A DNA stretch of 39,069 bases from Prevotellaceae bacterium KH2P17. Its GTDB lineage: Bacteria; Bacteroidota; Bacteroidia; Bacteroidales; Bacteroidaceae. The notes under the pieces are model-generated. The model searched no databases. It was not told where the DNA came from and was given only the letters and a program-made list of their open reading frames with translations. The position numbers were made by a program, and so were the translations under genes. Below are positions 1 through 8,806 of the stretch, one piece after another. Position 1 is the stretch's first letter. Each line of letters begins with the position of its first letter. The stretch spans positions 1-39,069 of the forward strand of contig FZRE01000023.1 of assembly GCA_900199655.1 (NCBI GenBank), given 5' to 3'.

Positions 1-115
<115 letters not shown>

Positions 116-363
116 AAAATATGAATTCCATTCCCATGCCACGAAGGGCACAGGAAATGTCTGTCTGTTCTCGGATGCACGTCTATCCTCTTCAAGAAGT
201 CTTTTCAATATATGAATTGAACGGTTCGTTTCGTTTACCCGGACGCTTCACTACCTATTAATATAAATAGAAAAAGCGCCCGCTTCTCGTACTACTTTTC
301 TGTCTATGTAAATCGTTTCAAAGAACTCTTTTAATAGCCTACGGGATTACCCGAAAGCGGATG
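116..363 (-). other. 16S rRNA leader region
   Basis: About 250 bases lie between the mature 16S 5' end and the promoter at 364-395. No ORF worth calling lies here. The stretch is the expected transcribed leader of an rRNA operon, where processing stems and antitermination sites usually sit. I did not identify a specific boxA or an RNase III stem, because the partner strand beyond the 16S 3' end is outside the window. Confidence 0.6.
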
Positions 364-395
364 CAAAGGTAGAACAAAAAACAATAACCGCCAAA
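364..395 (-). promoter_or_regulatory. rRNA operon promoter (-33 TTTG / -7 TACCTTTG)
   Basis: On the minus strand TTTG (395-392), a 20-bp spacer and TACCTTTG (371-364) match the Bacteroidota primary sigma consensus TTTG-N19..21-TAnnTTTG. The direction is toward 16S. The tRNA-Lys promoter at 21924-21955 has the same -7 octamer and the same 20-bp spacing, which suggests a shared stable-RNA promoter class. The expected transcription start is near 357. Confidence 0.75.
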
Positions 396-514
396 CAAAA
401 TAAAAGGAAAATTTCAAAAACATACAAACTTTTCCGCTAAATTTACAAAATCCTACCAGATTTAATCTTTAATATGAGCTTCTATTTCAGAAAAAGCTGA
501 ATAGGCTTAATACT

Positions 515-2827
515 TTATTCATAGACTTCATCAATCCCATACATATTTATATTATCATCCTCTTTAGCACAAGGGTTGAAATCTTGTGGAATATCAAAAA
601 CATGCGTAGAATCATAAGGCAAGGTGCGGTCACGATAAACTTTCTGCATAAAATACGCCCAAATAGGAAGTGCCATTGTAGCGCCCTGCCCCATTTGCAT
701 AGAGTCGAAATGGATGTCACGGTCTTCTCCCCCAACCCAGCACCCACTCACCAATTGAGGGGTGAAGCCCATAAACCAAGCATCAGAATTCCGATTGGTT
801 GTACCTGTCTTGCCACCAATTTGCCCTTCGAGGTTATACTTATAGCGCAATCTGCCACCTGTACCTTCGTCAACGACTGCCATTAGTTCTTCCAACATCT
901 TATAAGCACTCGAAGAACTGATAACCTCATTCATACGCGGCTGGAACTTGGCAAGGGTATTGCCGGAATTATCTTCTATTCGCGATACAAAAAGCGGTGC
1001 ACATCTGATACCATTATTGGCAAAAGTTGTATAAGCGCTCACCATCTCGCCTACGGAGACCTCGCAAGGTCCCAAGCAAAGCGACATCGACGGATAAATA
1101 TCGGGATTGTTGATGCCAAAGTCATGCAACATGCTCACAAACTGCTGCGGATTAAGGCGGCTCATGAGATAGGCAGAAATCCAGTTATTAGACTGGGCCA
1201 GTCCCCACTTCAATGTAACCATTTGGCCATAACGGCGTCTGTTCGCATTGCGCGGGGTCCAAGGTTTGCCCGCAACCATATATGTACGCTGAACATTCGG
1301 AACCTTGTCACAAGGTGAAAAACCATTTTCCATTGCCAGTGAATAGAGGAACGGTTTAATAGTAGACCCTACCTGACGCCTTCCGCCCATAACCATATCA
1401 TACATGAAGTGGTTATAATCCAATCCTCCTACATAGGCTTTCACCTCACCCGTTTTAGCATCCATGCTCATAAAGCCAGCCCGCAAGAACGACTTGTAGT
1501 ATCTGATACTATCTATCGGGGCCATAACCGTATCGATGTCGCCATGATAGGTAAACACAGACATATCGACAGGAGTGTGAAACGACTTATGAATTGCTTC
1601 TTGCGAAGCCCCCGATGCCTTCAATGCACGATAGCGGTCACTCTGTAATACAGCGCGCTCCATGATTTGGTTCACTTGCTTTGTTGTCAGTTCATCGGTA
1701 AAAGGAGCATTCGACTTATCTCTGTTCTCCTTGAAAAATTCCGGCTGCAGGTATTTGGCTACATGCCCATAGACTGCTTCTTCAGCATACTTCTGCATTC
1801 TGGAATCTATTGTCGTAAACACTTTCAGGCCATCGGTATAGACGTTATACGGGGAACCATCCTTTTTGAAGTTCTTGTTGCACCATCCGTACAGAGGATC
1901 AGATACCCAAGCTATGGAATCCAAGACATACTGGCGCTTGTTCCAGGACGGATAATTGTTCTTCTCAGGACGCTTGGCCATCATGTATTGACGCAGAAAC
2001 TCCCGAAAGTATGTTGCACTTCCATCCTTATGATCCGTGCGATGAAAGTTCAACTCCAGCGGTTCGGCACTATACTGCCTGTATTCTTCGTTCGACAGAT
2101 AACCTGCCTTCAGCATCTGGCCCAGCACCACATTCCGTCTGTCGGTACACCGCTCTGGATACCGGACTGGATTGAAAAGCGACGGATTCTTGCACAACCC
2201 GACCAAAGTTGCCGACTCACACACCGTGAGGTCTTTAGGCTCTTTATTAAAATAGGTGTTAGATGCCGTCTTAATGCCTACTGCATTGTGCAGAAAATCG
2301 AAATAATTAAGATACAGAGCGATTATTTCTTCCTTGGTATAATAGCGTTCGAGCTTAATCGCTATCACCCATTCTATTGGTTTCTGCAACAAACGCTCAA
2401 CCGTAGAGTGCGCAGTCTCCGAATAAAGTTGCTTGGCCAACTGTTGCGTGATAGTGGAACCACCACCGGCGCTCTCCTGCCCCAGGATACCACGCTTTAC
2501 CACAGCGCGTCCTAATGCGATGAAATCGATGCCCGAATGGTCATAAAACCTTGCGTCCTCGGTTGCCACAAGCGCGTGAACCAAATGCGGAGCCAACTTG
2601 GAATAAGGCACGGGAATACGATTTTCCCTGTTAAAGTTCCATGTTCCCATAACCTTACCGTCTGCCGAATAAACCTGAGTGGCAAACCGGCTGATAGGGT
2701 TCTGTAATTCCTCTATCTCCGGCATATAGCCTATCCAGCCATTCCAGATAGCCACAAAAGCCACCAGAACCAGGCCGACCAGCAGACCAAGCATGCTCCA
2801 TAGAAAATGTATCAACGCTTTTCTCAT
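515..2827 (-). CDS. mrcA: Class A penicillin-binding protein 1A (transglycosylase/transpeptidase)
   Basis: Bifunctional peptidoglycan synthase that polymerises glycan strands and cross-links stem peptides on the outer face of the inner membrane. The 770-residue protein starts with a short cytoplasmic stretch and one membrane anchor (about residues 8-28). The GT51 transglycosylase domain follows with the EDxxFxxHxG motif (catalytic Glu90) and GGGSTITQQ (121-129). The transpeptidase domain has the nucleophile in GSTIKPF (Ser488), SNN (546-548) and KTGT (Lys673). Length and motif order are normal for PBP1A. The start is fixed by the -7 element at 2850-2857, which gives a short leader. It is transcribed away from pyrB and toward the rRNA operon. 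The choice of mrcA over another class A name is by family resemblance only. Confidence 0.93.
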   Translation of the reverse strand: MRKALIHFLWSMLGLLVGLVLVAFVAIWNGWIGYMPEIEELQNPISRFATQVYSADGKVMGTWNFNRENRIPVPYSKLAPHLVHALVATEDARFYDHSGIDFIALGRAVVKRGILGQESAGGGSTITQQLAKQLYSETAHSTVERLLQKPIEWVIAIKLERYYTKEEIIALYLNYFDFLHNAVGIKTASNTYFNKEPKDLTVCESATLVGLCKNPSLFNPVRYPERCTDRRNVVLGQMLKAGYLSNEEYRQYSAEPLELNFHRTDHKDGSATYFREFLRQYMMAKRPEKNNYPSWNKRQYVLDSIAWVSDPLYGWCNKNFKKDGSPYNVYTDGLKVFTTIDSRMQKYAEEAVYGHVAKYLQPEFFKENRDKSNAPFTDELTTKQVNQIMERAVLQSDRYRALKASGASQEAIHKSFHTPVDMSVFTYHGDIDTVMAPIDSIRYYKSFLRAGFMSMDAKTGEVKAYVGGLDYNHFMYDMVMGGRRQVGSTIKPFLYSLAMENGFSPCDKVPNVQRTYMVAGKPWTPRNANRRRYGQMVTLKWGLAQSNNWISAYLMSRLNPQQFVSMLHDFGINNPDIYPSMSLCLGPCEVSVGEMVSAYTTFANNGIRCAPLFVSRIEDNSGNTLAKFQPRMNEVISSSSAYKMLEELMAVVDEGTGGRLRYKYNLEGQIGGKTGTTNRNSDAWFMGFTPQLVSGCWVGGEDRDIHFDSMQMGQGATMALPIWAYFMQKVYRDRTLPYDSTHVFDIPQDFNPCAKEDDNINMYGIDEVYE

Positions 2828-2849
2828 GACGTAATCTTACTTATTTCTG

Positions 2850-2857
2850 CAAAAATA
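2850..2857 (-). promoter_or_regulatory. -7 promoter element of the PBP gene
   Basis: The minus strand reads TATTTTTG, an exact match to TAnnTTTG, 22 bases before the ATG. No clear TTTG is seen 19-21 bp upstream, so only the -7 half is supported. It shares the 115-bp divergent intergenic region with the pyrB start. Confidence 0.5.
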
Positions 2858-2872
2858 CAACTTTTCTCTTAA

Positions 2873-2908
2873 TTTGGCATCAAAAACGGAAATTATTGCT
2901 TAACTTAG
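2873..2908 (+). promoter_or_regulatory. possible pyrB promoter (weak)
   Basis: TTTG (2873-2876) and TAACTTAG (2901-2908) resemble the -33/-7 pair. The spacer is 24 bp, longer than usual, and the -7 has one mismatch. No attenuator-like hairpin with a U-tract is seen before pyrB. Low certainty. Confidence 0.3.
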
Positions 2909-2942
2909 CCGTCGAATTCGAAAACAATCAATCAAATTATAA

Positions 2943-3899
2943 ATGGAAAAACATAATTTTGTGACGATTGCCGACCTCTCCAAAGAGAAGCTCATCTATC
3001 TGCTGGAGATGGCGCAGGAGTTCGAAAAGCATCCCAACAGGGACCTTCTCAAAGGGAAAGTAGTAGCCACGCTTTTCTTTGAACCCTCCACCCGTACACA
3101 ACTCAGTTTTCAAACCGCTGCCAACCGTCTTGGCGCCCGAGTCATTGGTTTTTCAGATGCCAAGACATCAAGCACCACCAAGGGAGAGACGCTCAAAGAC
3201 ACCATTCTCATGGTCAGCAACTACGCCGACATCATTGCCATGCGCCATTATTTTGAAGGCGCAGCACAGTACGCCAGCGAAATTGCGCCCATACCTATTA
3301 TTAATGCCGGCGACGGAGCCCACATGCACCCGTCACAGTGTCTGCTCGACCTCTACTCCATCTATAAGACCCAAGGTACACTTGATAATCTGAACATCTA
3401 TCTTGTAGGCGACTTGAAGTACGGCCGTACGGTTCATTCCCTTCTCATGGCCATGCGCCACTTCAACCCCACCTTTCATTTCATTGCTCCCAAAGAACTG
3501 GCCATGCCTCAGGAATACAAGCTATACTGCAAGGAGCATGGCATCAAATATCAAGAGCACACTGCCTTCAACGACAAGGTTATTGCCGATGCAGACATTC
3601 TCTACATGACACGTGTACAGAAGGAGCGTTTCTCTGATTTGATGGAATATGAGCAAGTGAAGAACGTCTACATTCTCAAAAATGACATGCTGGGCAACGC
3701 AAAGCCCAACATGAAAATCATGCACCCGCTGCCGAGGGTCAATGAGATTGCCTACGATGTGGACGAAAATCCACACGCGTACTACATTCAACAGGCACAG
3801 AACGGGTTATATGCCCGCGAGGCCATCTACTGCTACTGCTTGGGCATCACCTTAGATGACATCAAGAACGACACGACGATGATAGAAAGTAAATTCTAA
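2943..3899 (+). CDS. pyrB: Aspartate carbamoyltransferase catalytic subunit
   Basis: Joins carbamoyl phosphate and L-aspartate to give N-carbamoyl-L-aspartate and phosphate, the committed step of pyrimidine synthesis in the cytoplasm. The 318-residue product has the carbamoyl-phosphate loop [12 protein letters not shown] with STRT at residues 49-52, the HPSQ motif in [14 protein letters not shown], and the aspartate-side motif [10 protein letters not shown]. These are the signatures of the catalytic chain, and the length is normal. Twelve bases separate its stop from pyrI, so the two chains of the class B (c6r6) enzyme are co-transcribed. Confidence 0.97.
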   Translation: MEKHNFVTIADLSKEKLIYLLEMAQEFEKHPNRDLLKGKVVATLFFEPSTRTQLSFQTAANRLGARVIGFSDAKTSSTTKGETLKDTILMVSNYADIIAMRHYFEGAAQYASEIAPIPIINAGDGAHMHPSQCLLDLYSIYKTQGTLDNLNIYLVGDLKYGRTVHSLLMAMRHFNPTFHFIAPKELAMPQEYKLYCKEHGIKYQEHTAFNDKVIADADILYMTRVQKERFSDLMEYEQVKNVYILKNDMLGNAKPNMKIMHPLPRVNEIAYDVDENPHAYYIQQAQNGLYAREAIYCYCLGITLDDIKNDTTMIESKF

Positions 3900-3911
3900 A
3901 TTCAAAAAAAG

Positions 3912-4367
3912 ATGGCAAAAAAAGAATTACTCGTTACCGCAATAGAAAACGGCACCGTTATAGACCACATTCCGGCCGAAAAAACATACCAAGTAGTCAA
4001 TCTGCTGAAACTTCAGGAGCTTACCACTCCCGTCACCATAGGCAACTATCTCACTTCAAAGAAAGTGGGGCACAAAGGCATCATCAAGATTTCCGACAAG
4101 TTCTTCACCACCGAGGAAATCTCACGCCTGTCGGTGGTTGCACCCAAAATAGTATTAAACATTATCAGAAACTACGAGGTAGTAGAAAAGAAAACGGTGG
4201 AAACACCCGATGAATTGCGCGGAATAGTAAAATGCAACAACCCAAAGTGCATCACCAATAACGAGCCTATGGAGACCGTCTTCAATGTTGTAGACAAGGA
4301 GCACGGCATCATCAAGTGCAGATACTGCGACAAAGAGCAGGAGATGAACAAAGTAGAGCTTGTGTAA
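3912..4367 (+). CDS. pyrI: Aspartate carbamoyltransferase regulatory subunit
   Basis: Regulatory chain that binds nucleotide effectors and, through a zinc site, the catalytic trimers. The 151-residue protein has an N-terminal allosteric domain (about 1-100) and a C-terminal zinc domain with four cysteines, Cys108, Cys113, Cys136 and Cys139. The C-x4-C...C-x2-C spacing is that of classical PyrI. It follows pyrB by 12 bases. A class B transcarbamoylase controlled by ATP/CTP is therefore expected; this is inferred from the family. Confidence 0.96.
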   Translation: MAKKELLVTAIENGTVIDHIPAEKTYQVVNLLKLQELTTPVTIGNYLTSKKVGHKGIIKISDKFFTTEEISRLSVVAPKIVLNIIRNYEVVEKKTVETPDELRGIVKCNNPKCITNNEPMETVFNVVDKEHGIIKCRYCDKEQEMNKVELV

Positions 4368-4393
4368 CATTGCCAAAGCTGTTAAATCAAAGG

Positions 4394-4425
4394 TGTATAT
4401 ATGTTGATTATTAACACTATATATG
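4394..4425. repeat. AT-rich palindrome with TGTTGATTATTAACA core
   Basis: A 15-bp near-palindromic core at 4402-4416 is flanked by TATATA-rich arms on both sides. It lies 34 bases after the pyrI stop. The same core, with one change making it fully palindromic, lies after uvrB at 17605-17619. It could be a weak hairpin at the transcript end or a protein site. The remainder of the 214-bp pyrI-glyA gap shows no convincing promoter. Confidence 0.5.
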
Positions 4426-4581
4426 AATATCATACAGCCTTACTTCAATATCATAAACACCACTTCAAGTTAACAGCATAAGCCATTTTTTCTATCAGGA
4501 ACCACGCAAGAAAATCAAAATCTCACCTCTTCCGGCATCCACCAAAATCGAATTCAGCCGAGAGATATATTCACAACAAAT

Positions 4582-5862
4582 ATGGAAAAAGACCAAGTAA
4601 TTTTCGATCTGATTGAGAAAGAGCATCAGCGCCAGCTCAGAGGCATGGAACTGATAGCATCAGAGAATTTCGTGAGTGATGAAGTTATGCAGGCCATGGG
4701 GTCATACCTGACCAACAAGTATGCCGAAGGACTGCCCGGACACCGCTACTATGGCGGCTGCCAGGTAGTTGACGAAGTTGAAGACTTGGCTCGCGAACGT
4801 GTTAAAAAGCTCTTTGGCGCCGAATACGCCAACGTGCAGCCCCACTCCGGCGCACAGGCTAATGCTGCCGTGCTGTTGGCCTGTCTGAATCCCGGCGACA
4901 CCTTCATGGGTCTTAATCTCGACCACGGAGGCCATCTTTCACATGGCAGCAAAGTCAATACCTCGGGTATTCTTTACCAGCCCATAGGCTACGATTTGAA
5001 CCGGGAAACCGGCCGTGTTGACTACGATGAAATGGAACGGCTTGCTCTGGAACACAAGCCCAAGCTGATTATTGGCGGAGGAAGCGCCTACAGTCGCGAA
5101 TGGAACTACGAGCGGATGCGCAAGATAGCCGACGAGGTGGGTGCCCTCCTCATGATTGACATGGCTCACCCGGCAGGTCTCATAGCAGCCGGATTGCTCA
5201 ACAACCCGTTGAAATACGCCCACATCGTAACCTCCACCACCCACAAAACACTACGTGGCCCACGCGGAGGCATCATCCTGATGGGCAAAGACTTCCCCAA
5301 CCCTTGGGGCAAGACGACAAAGAAAGGCGAAGTGCGCATGATGAGCAGCCTGCTCAACAGCGCCGTCTTCCCCGGCACGCAAGGCGGTCCGCTGGAGCAC
5401 GTGATTGCTGCCAAGGCCGTAGGTTTTGGCGAAAACCTGCAGCCCTCATGGAGAGATTATGCCAAGCAGGTAAAGGTCAACGCCGCCCGTTTGGCTCAGG
5501 AACTGATTGACCGCGGCTTCGACATCGTGAGCGGCGGCACAGACAACCACTCCATGCTGGTTGACCTCCGTCCCAAATATCCCGACCTTACGGGCAAGGT
5601 GGCTGAAAACGCCCTCGTTGCAGCCGACATTACGGTAAACAAGAACATGGTTCCATTCGACACCCGCTCGGCTCTTCAGACATCAGGTATCCGTCTTGGA
5701 ACGGCTGCCATGACAACACGAGGCGCCAAGGAGGACATGATGGTGCTCATAGCAGACCTGATTACCGAGGTGCTCGACGACCCGGAAAACGAGCAGGTAA
5801 TAGCCCGGGTACGCGAGAAAGTAAACGCCACGATGAAGGATTTCCCCCTGTTTGCCTATTAA
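4582..5862 (+). CDS. glyA: Serine hydroxymethyltransferase
   Basis: PLP enzyme that interconverts serine plus tetrahydrofolate with glycine plus 5,10-methylene-tetrahydrofolate, the main source of one-carbon units. The 426-residue protein carries the N-terminal motif [11 protein letters not shown], the substrate-binding stretch [14 protein letters not shown], and the PLP-lysine motif [13 protein letters not shown] with the Schiff-base lysine at residue 222. Length is typical of the bacterial enzyme. A strong terminator follows at 5898-5930. No TAnnTTTG promoter is evident in the 214-bp region before it, so its promoter is unassigned. Confidence 0.97.
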   Translation: MEKDQVIFDLIEKEHQRQLRGMELIASENFVSDEVMQAMGSYLTNKYAEGLPGHRYYGGCQVVDEVEDLARERVKKLFGAEYANVQPHSGAQANAAVLLACLNPGDTFMGLNLDHGGHLSHGSKVNTSGILYQPIGYDLNRETGRVDYDEMERLALEHKPKLIIGGGSAYSREWNYERMRKIADEVGALLMIDMAHPAGLIAAGLLNNPLKYAHIVTSTTHKTLRGPRGGIILMGKDFPNPWGKTTKKGEVRMMSSLLNSAVFPGTQGGPLEHVIAAKAVGFGENLQPSWRDYAKQVKVNAARLAQELIDRGFDIVSGGTDNHSMLVDLRPKYPDLTGKVAENALVAADITVNKNMVPFDTRSALQTSGIRLGTAAMTTRGAKEDMMVLIADLITEVLDDPENEQVIARVREKVNATMKDFPLFAY

Positions 5863-5897
5863 CCACAGCAGAAATCCATTCGCATATCCATACAGAA

Positions 5898-5930
5898 GAG
5901 GCATGCCGGCAAGGTTCGGCATGCCTCTTT
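5898..5930 (+). terminator. Rho-independent terminator of glyA
   Basis: A perfect 11-bp stem GAGGCATGCCG / CGGCATGCCTC with an 8-base loop lies 35 bases after the glyA stop and is followed by a short T-tract. Confidence 0.85.
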
Positions 5931-5984
5931 GCTGTTTGTAACCGCACCATAAGTGTGTTTGAAAAGGGTTGAAGTTGTCTTTCG

Positions 5985-6056
5985 GGAACTTTCGACACTT
6001 GTCGCACGATTGTGCGACAAGTGTCAAATATATGTGCGACAAGTGTCGAAAGTTCC
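5985..6056. repeat. Family A triple-dyad intergenic element, copy A1
   Basis: A 72-bp element with three GACANNTGTC dyads at 5994, 6016 and 6038, exactly 22 bp apart, and GGAACTTTC / GAAAGTTCC ends. In this copy the outer 23 bases on each side are perfect inverted repeats (5985-6007 and 6034-6056). The left arm can alternatively pair with the middle unit (5994-6007 with 6012-6025, 14 bp, 4-base loop), so two mutually exclusive hairpins are possible in RNA or single-stranded DNA. It lies between the convergent glyA and the gene at 6176-7288, after the glyA terminator. See copies at 12578, 24334 and 32037. Confidence 0.9.
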
Positions 6057-6175
6057 AACCGGATATCATCAACACCCAAAATGAGCCTGTTCTAATGACC
6101 AGCGGGGGTGGTTTCAGCCACATCAAATATACATACTACCGAAAAACGGGAAAACGATAAAACAGCGGGAAGAAA

Positions 6176-7288
6176 TTACAGAGGTGAGATATCAAGATGA
6201 TAACTGCCGTCGTACCTGATGGACATGAGTTTCCGGTTATTCTGTTCAGAGGGTGACAAGGACAAGGCAACGTGGCCCATCGTACGCCGCAAATTCAATT
6301 CCACACACGGATGGAGCAATCCATTCGTCTGTTTGGCAGCACTATCTCCGGCAGATACAATCATCATGTCAACGCCTAAAGGTCCCACGTACTTACCAAC
6401 GAATAATTTACTTATAATCAGTGATATAACGTGTAGATACTCATCTATTAGTTTGATGTCAATATAAGCCGCTATCAGGGTCATTTTCTCCTCCTCGGTA
6501 GCCAACAGATTTCCGGTATAAGCGCCGTTAACGGTTCGGAATAAAGAGAGACCACGGTACTTAACCGTCGTCGGCGTGACCTCAAACTCAACACCGAAAT
6601 CAAGCAGTTTGTCATAATATGGTTCCACCATCACGCCACCTTGTCGCGCCATAACGCCCAGAACCCAACCGCGCACGGAGGGGTCTGCAAGCGTTGGGGC
6701 ATGGAGACTATTGTCTCCAAGCCTCGTCGAAATCCGTCGAACCCCTCTCCCACTGCTGCTCCAGGGAGCTTTCAGCATGGCACAGGATGTATGGACGGCT
6801 GCCAACTTTTCTTCCAGTTCGTTAATAGTGGTGGCATATTCCGCACTCCCAGTTAACCGGTCGTCATGGTCAACGAGTTGTTTCAAGACATGCTCGGCAG
6901 CAAATTGGCGGTGGCTTGCATTGCAAACAAAGTCTATGTAGGCACGCGAAGGCAGCGAACTCTCCGTCAAGCCCAAATCCGCAAGTCGGCTCCGGAGAGC
7001 CAAATCCCACCCCCAGGGCGCTATATCCTGCCAACTAAGCGGTTTTTCTGTCGTTCGAAAATCAGTCACCAGACGGACGTGGCGTTCGGCCAAGCGTGCC
7101 TTCACAAAGTCGGGAAGACACATTCCGCGAGCATCATCAACCAAAACAACATCCCGGTCTGCGGCCCACAACACCGGCAGAAAGGCCAAATCACGCCTCA
7201 GGTCACGACCGGCTTTCGGCGCCGTAAAATGTTCCCTGTGGCATGCCAAAGCTATGTCGTGCTCCGGATTAAAGATATGCAGCTTCAT
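6176..7288 (-). CDS. Conserved Bacteroidota protein of unknown function, possibly ATP-grasp-like
   Basis: The 370-residue protein begins MKLHIFNPEHDIALA and I recognise it only as a conserved hypothetical protein of this phylum. The segment LKAPWSSSGRGVR (172-184) looks like the nucleotide-binding Lys plus Gly/Ser loop of ATP-grasp enzymes, and LGVMARQGGVMVEPYYDK with a later EFEVT fits a similar fold. That is inference from motif resemblance. No signal peptide or membrane segment is seen, so it should be cytoplasmic. The start at 7288 is preferred over an in-frame ATG at 7354 because a -7 element lies between them at 7310-7317. It converges on glyA and appears to be a single gene. Confidence 0.8.
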   Translation of the reverse strand: MKLHIFNPEHDIALACHREHFTAPKAGRDLRRDLAFLPVLWAADRDVVLVDDARGMCLPDFVKARLAERHVRLVTDFRTTEKPLSWQDIAPWGWDLALRSRLADLGLTESSLPSRAYIDFVCNASHRQFAAEHVLKQLVDHDDRLTGSAEYATTINELEEKLAAVHTSCAMLKAPWSSSGRGVRRISTRLGDNSLHAPTLADPSVRGWVLGVMARQGGVMVEPYYDKLLDFGVEFEVTPTTVKYRGLSLFRTVNGAYTGNLLATEEEKMTLIAAYIDIKLIDEYLHVISLIISKLFVGKYVGPLGVDMMIVSAGDSAAKQTNGLLHPCVELNLRRTMGHVALSLSPSEQNNRKLMSIRYDGSYHLDISPL

Positions 7289-7309
7289 TAAATTAAACTT
7301 TAGCAGATG

Positions 7310-7317
7310 CAAAGATA
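7310..7317 (-). promoter_or_regulatory. -7 promoter element for the gene at 6176-7288
   Basis: The minus strand reads TATCTTTG, an exact TAnnTTTG match, 21 bases before the ATG at 7288. The -33 half is weak. The element places the transcript start near 7303 and so excludes the longer ORF start at 7354. Confidence 0.55.
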
Positions 7318-7519
7318 CGAAATAAGTGGGAGCGAAAGGATAGCATAACGTCAAATATGTACCGTGCAGATGTGTACAGATGCGATTATCCGGCCTTTGG
7401 GCACTGCGTTAAATCCAGCTGGTACAACCTGCCAAAGAGCCATTTGCCTGGCAGTTGAAAACACGCTCATTTGCTCTAATACTAAAAAAACTAAAAAGCA
7501 AATATTTTGCAATCTATAG

Positions 7520-7550
7520 TTTGCAATTTCCAAAATAATTGCTAACTTTG
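7520..7550 (+). promoter_or_regulatory. Promoter of the AAA_14-type ATPase gene
   Basis: TTTG (7520-7523), a 19-bp spacer and TAACTTTG (7543-7550) form a textbook Bacteroidota -33/-7 promoter. The transcript should start near 7557, leaving a leader of about 26 bases before the ATG at 7583. Confidence 0.8.
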
Positions 7551-7582
7551 CATGGAATAAAATCGAATTATCAATTTAACGT

Positions 7583-8773
7583 ATGGAAGAGGCTTTCTTT
7601 CGCACACACTCCTATCTTGTAGAACATACCAACGCACCCGTCCGCCGCACGCTAATGGACGAGGTTGACTGGAACGACCGCATGATTGGCATCAAGGGAA
7701 CCCGGGGTGTGGGCAAGACGACTTTCCTCCTTCAGTATGCTAAAGAGAGATTCAACAAAGACGACCGCCAGTGCCTGTATGTCAACATGAACAACTTCTA
7801 CTTTCAGGCACGCGGTATAGCCGATTTTGCAGAAGACTTCGTCAACAACGGCGGCAAAGTTCTGCTCATTGACCAGGTTTTCAAGCAGCCTAACTGGAGT
7901 TCGGAGCTGAGAAAATGCTACGATCTTTTTCCCGAACTGAAAATCGTTTTCACTGGTTCCAGCGTCATGAGACTGAAGGAGGAGAACCCTGAACTCAACG
8001 GTATCGTGAAGAGTTACAACCTGAGAGGATTCTCGTTCAGGGAGTATCTGAACCTCATGTCGGGCAACAGCTTCAGGCCCTACACGCTTGACGAGATACT
8101 GCATGACCACGAGCACATCATCAAAGAAATCCTGCCCAAGGTCAGCCCCATGAAGTTTTTCCTGGATTATATACATCACGGCTTCTATCCTTTTTTCCTC
8201 GAGCATCGCAGCTTTTCCGAGAATCTGCTGAAAACCATGAACATGATGATGGAGGTTGATATCTTGCTCATCAAGCAGATAGAGCTGAAATACCTCACGA
8301 AAATCAAGAAATTGTTCTATCTTCTGTCCGTTGAAGGCCCAAAAGCACCCAACATCAGCAACTTGGCAGACGAAATTCAGACCAGCAGGGCTACGGTGAT
8401 GAATTATATCAAGTATCTGGCAGACGCCCGGCTGATAAACATCATCTATCCCGTAGGGCAGGATTTTCCGAAGAAACCCTCGAAGGTAATGCTGCACAAC
8501 GCGAGCCTGATGTATGCCATCTACCCCATTCAGATTAACGAGCAGGAGCTGATGGAGACCTTCTTCGTTAACTCGCTGTGGAAAGATCACATCGTAAACC
8601 AAGGCAACAAAGAACATTTCTACGTGGTGGACGGCGACAAGAAGTTCCGCATCTGCGACGCACAAAAAGAACACAAGGTAAGATATAACACGGATACCGT
8701 ATACGCCCGCTACAATACAGAGGTGGGTAAGGACAACAAAATACCCTTGTGGCTCCTCGGATTTTTATACTGA
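7583..8773 (+). CDS. AAA_14-type P-loop ATPase (DUF4143-like C-terminus)
   Basis: The 396-residue cytoplasmic protein has a Walker A loop GTRGVGKTT (39-47), a Walker B strand VLLIDQ (93-98) and a sensor-like strand IVFTGSS (121-127). A C-terminal half follows with a winged-helix-like stretch (SNLADEIQTSRATVMNYI) and a final domain typical of the AAA_14/DUF4143 family. These proteins are common in Bacteroidota and their role is poorly known. The usual Walker B acidic pair DE is DQ here, so hydrolysis may be slow or absent. It has its own promoter at 7520-7550 and sits 33 bases before the pyruvate oxidoreductase gene. I infer no functional link from that spacing. Confidence 0.85.
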   Translation: MEEAFFRTHSYLVEHTNAPVRRTLMDEVDWNDRMIGIKGTRGVGKTTFLLQYAKERFNKDDRQCLYVNMNNFYFQARGIADFAEDFVNNGGKVLLIDQVFKQPNWSSELRKCYDLFPELKIVFTGSSVMRLKEENPELNGIVKSYNLRGFSFREYLNLMSGNSFRPYTLDEILHDHEHIIKEILPKVSPMKFFLDYIHHGFYPFFLEHRSFSENLLKTMNMMMEVDILLIKQIELKYLTKIKKLFYLLSVEGPKAPNISNLADEIQTSRATVMNYIKYLADARLINIIYPVGQDFPKKPSKVMLHNASLMYAIYPIQINEQELMETFFVNSLWKDHIVNQGNKEHFYVVDGDKKFRICDAQKEHKVRYNTDTVYARYNTEVGKDNKIPLWLLGFLY

Positions 8774-8806
8774 CATTATATACATTAACATTTTATACTA
8801 ACGAAA

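Noticed and set aside
5969..6160. 63-codon ORF over copy A1
   Set aside because: Its sequence is made of the repeat (repeated FRHLSHD-CDKCRKF-like stretches), so the reading frame is a by-product of the palindromes.
7351..7533. 60-codon minus-strand ORF in the gap before the AAA ATPase gene
   Set aside because: No family resemblance, and it overlaps the promoter of the ATPase gene. Judged a chance ORF.
8774..8806. TTTTATACT direct repeat before nifJ as a promoter or operator
   Set aside because: The imperfect AT-rich repeat does not match the TAnnTTTG consensus and the gap is only 33 bp.
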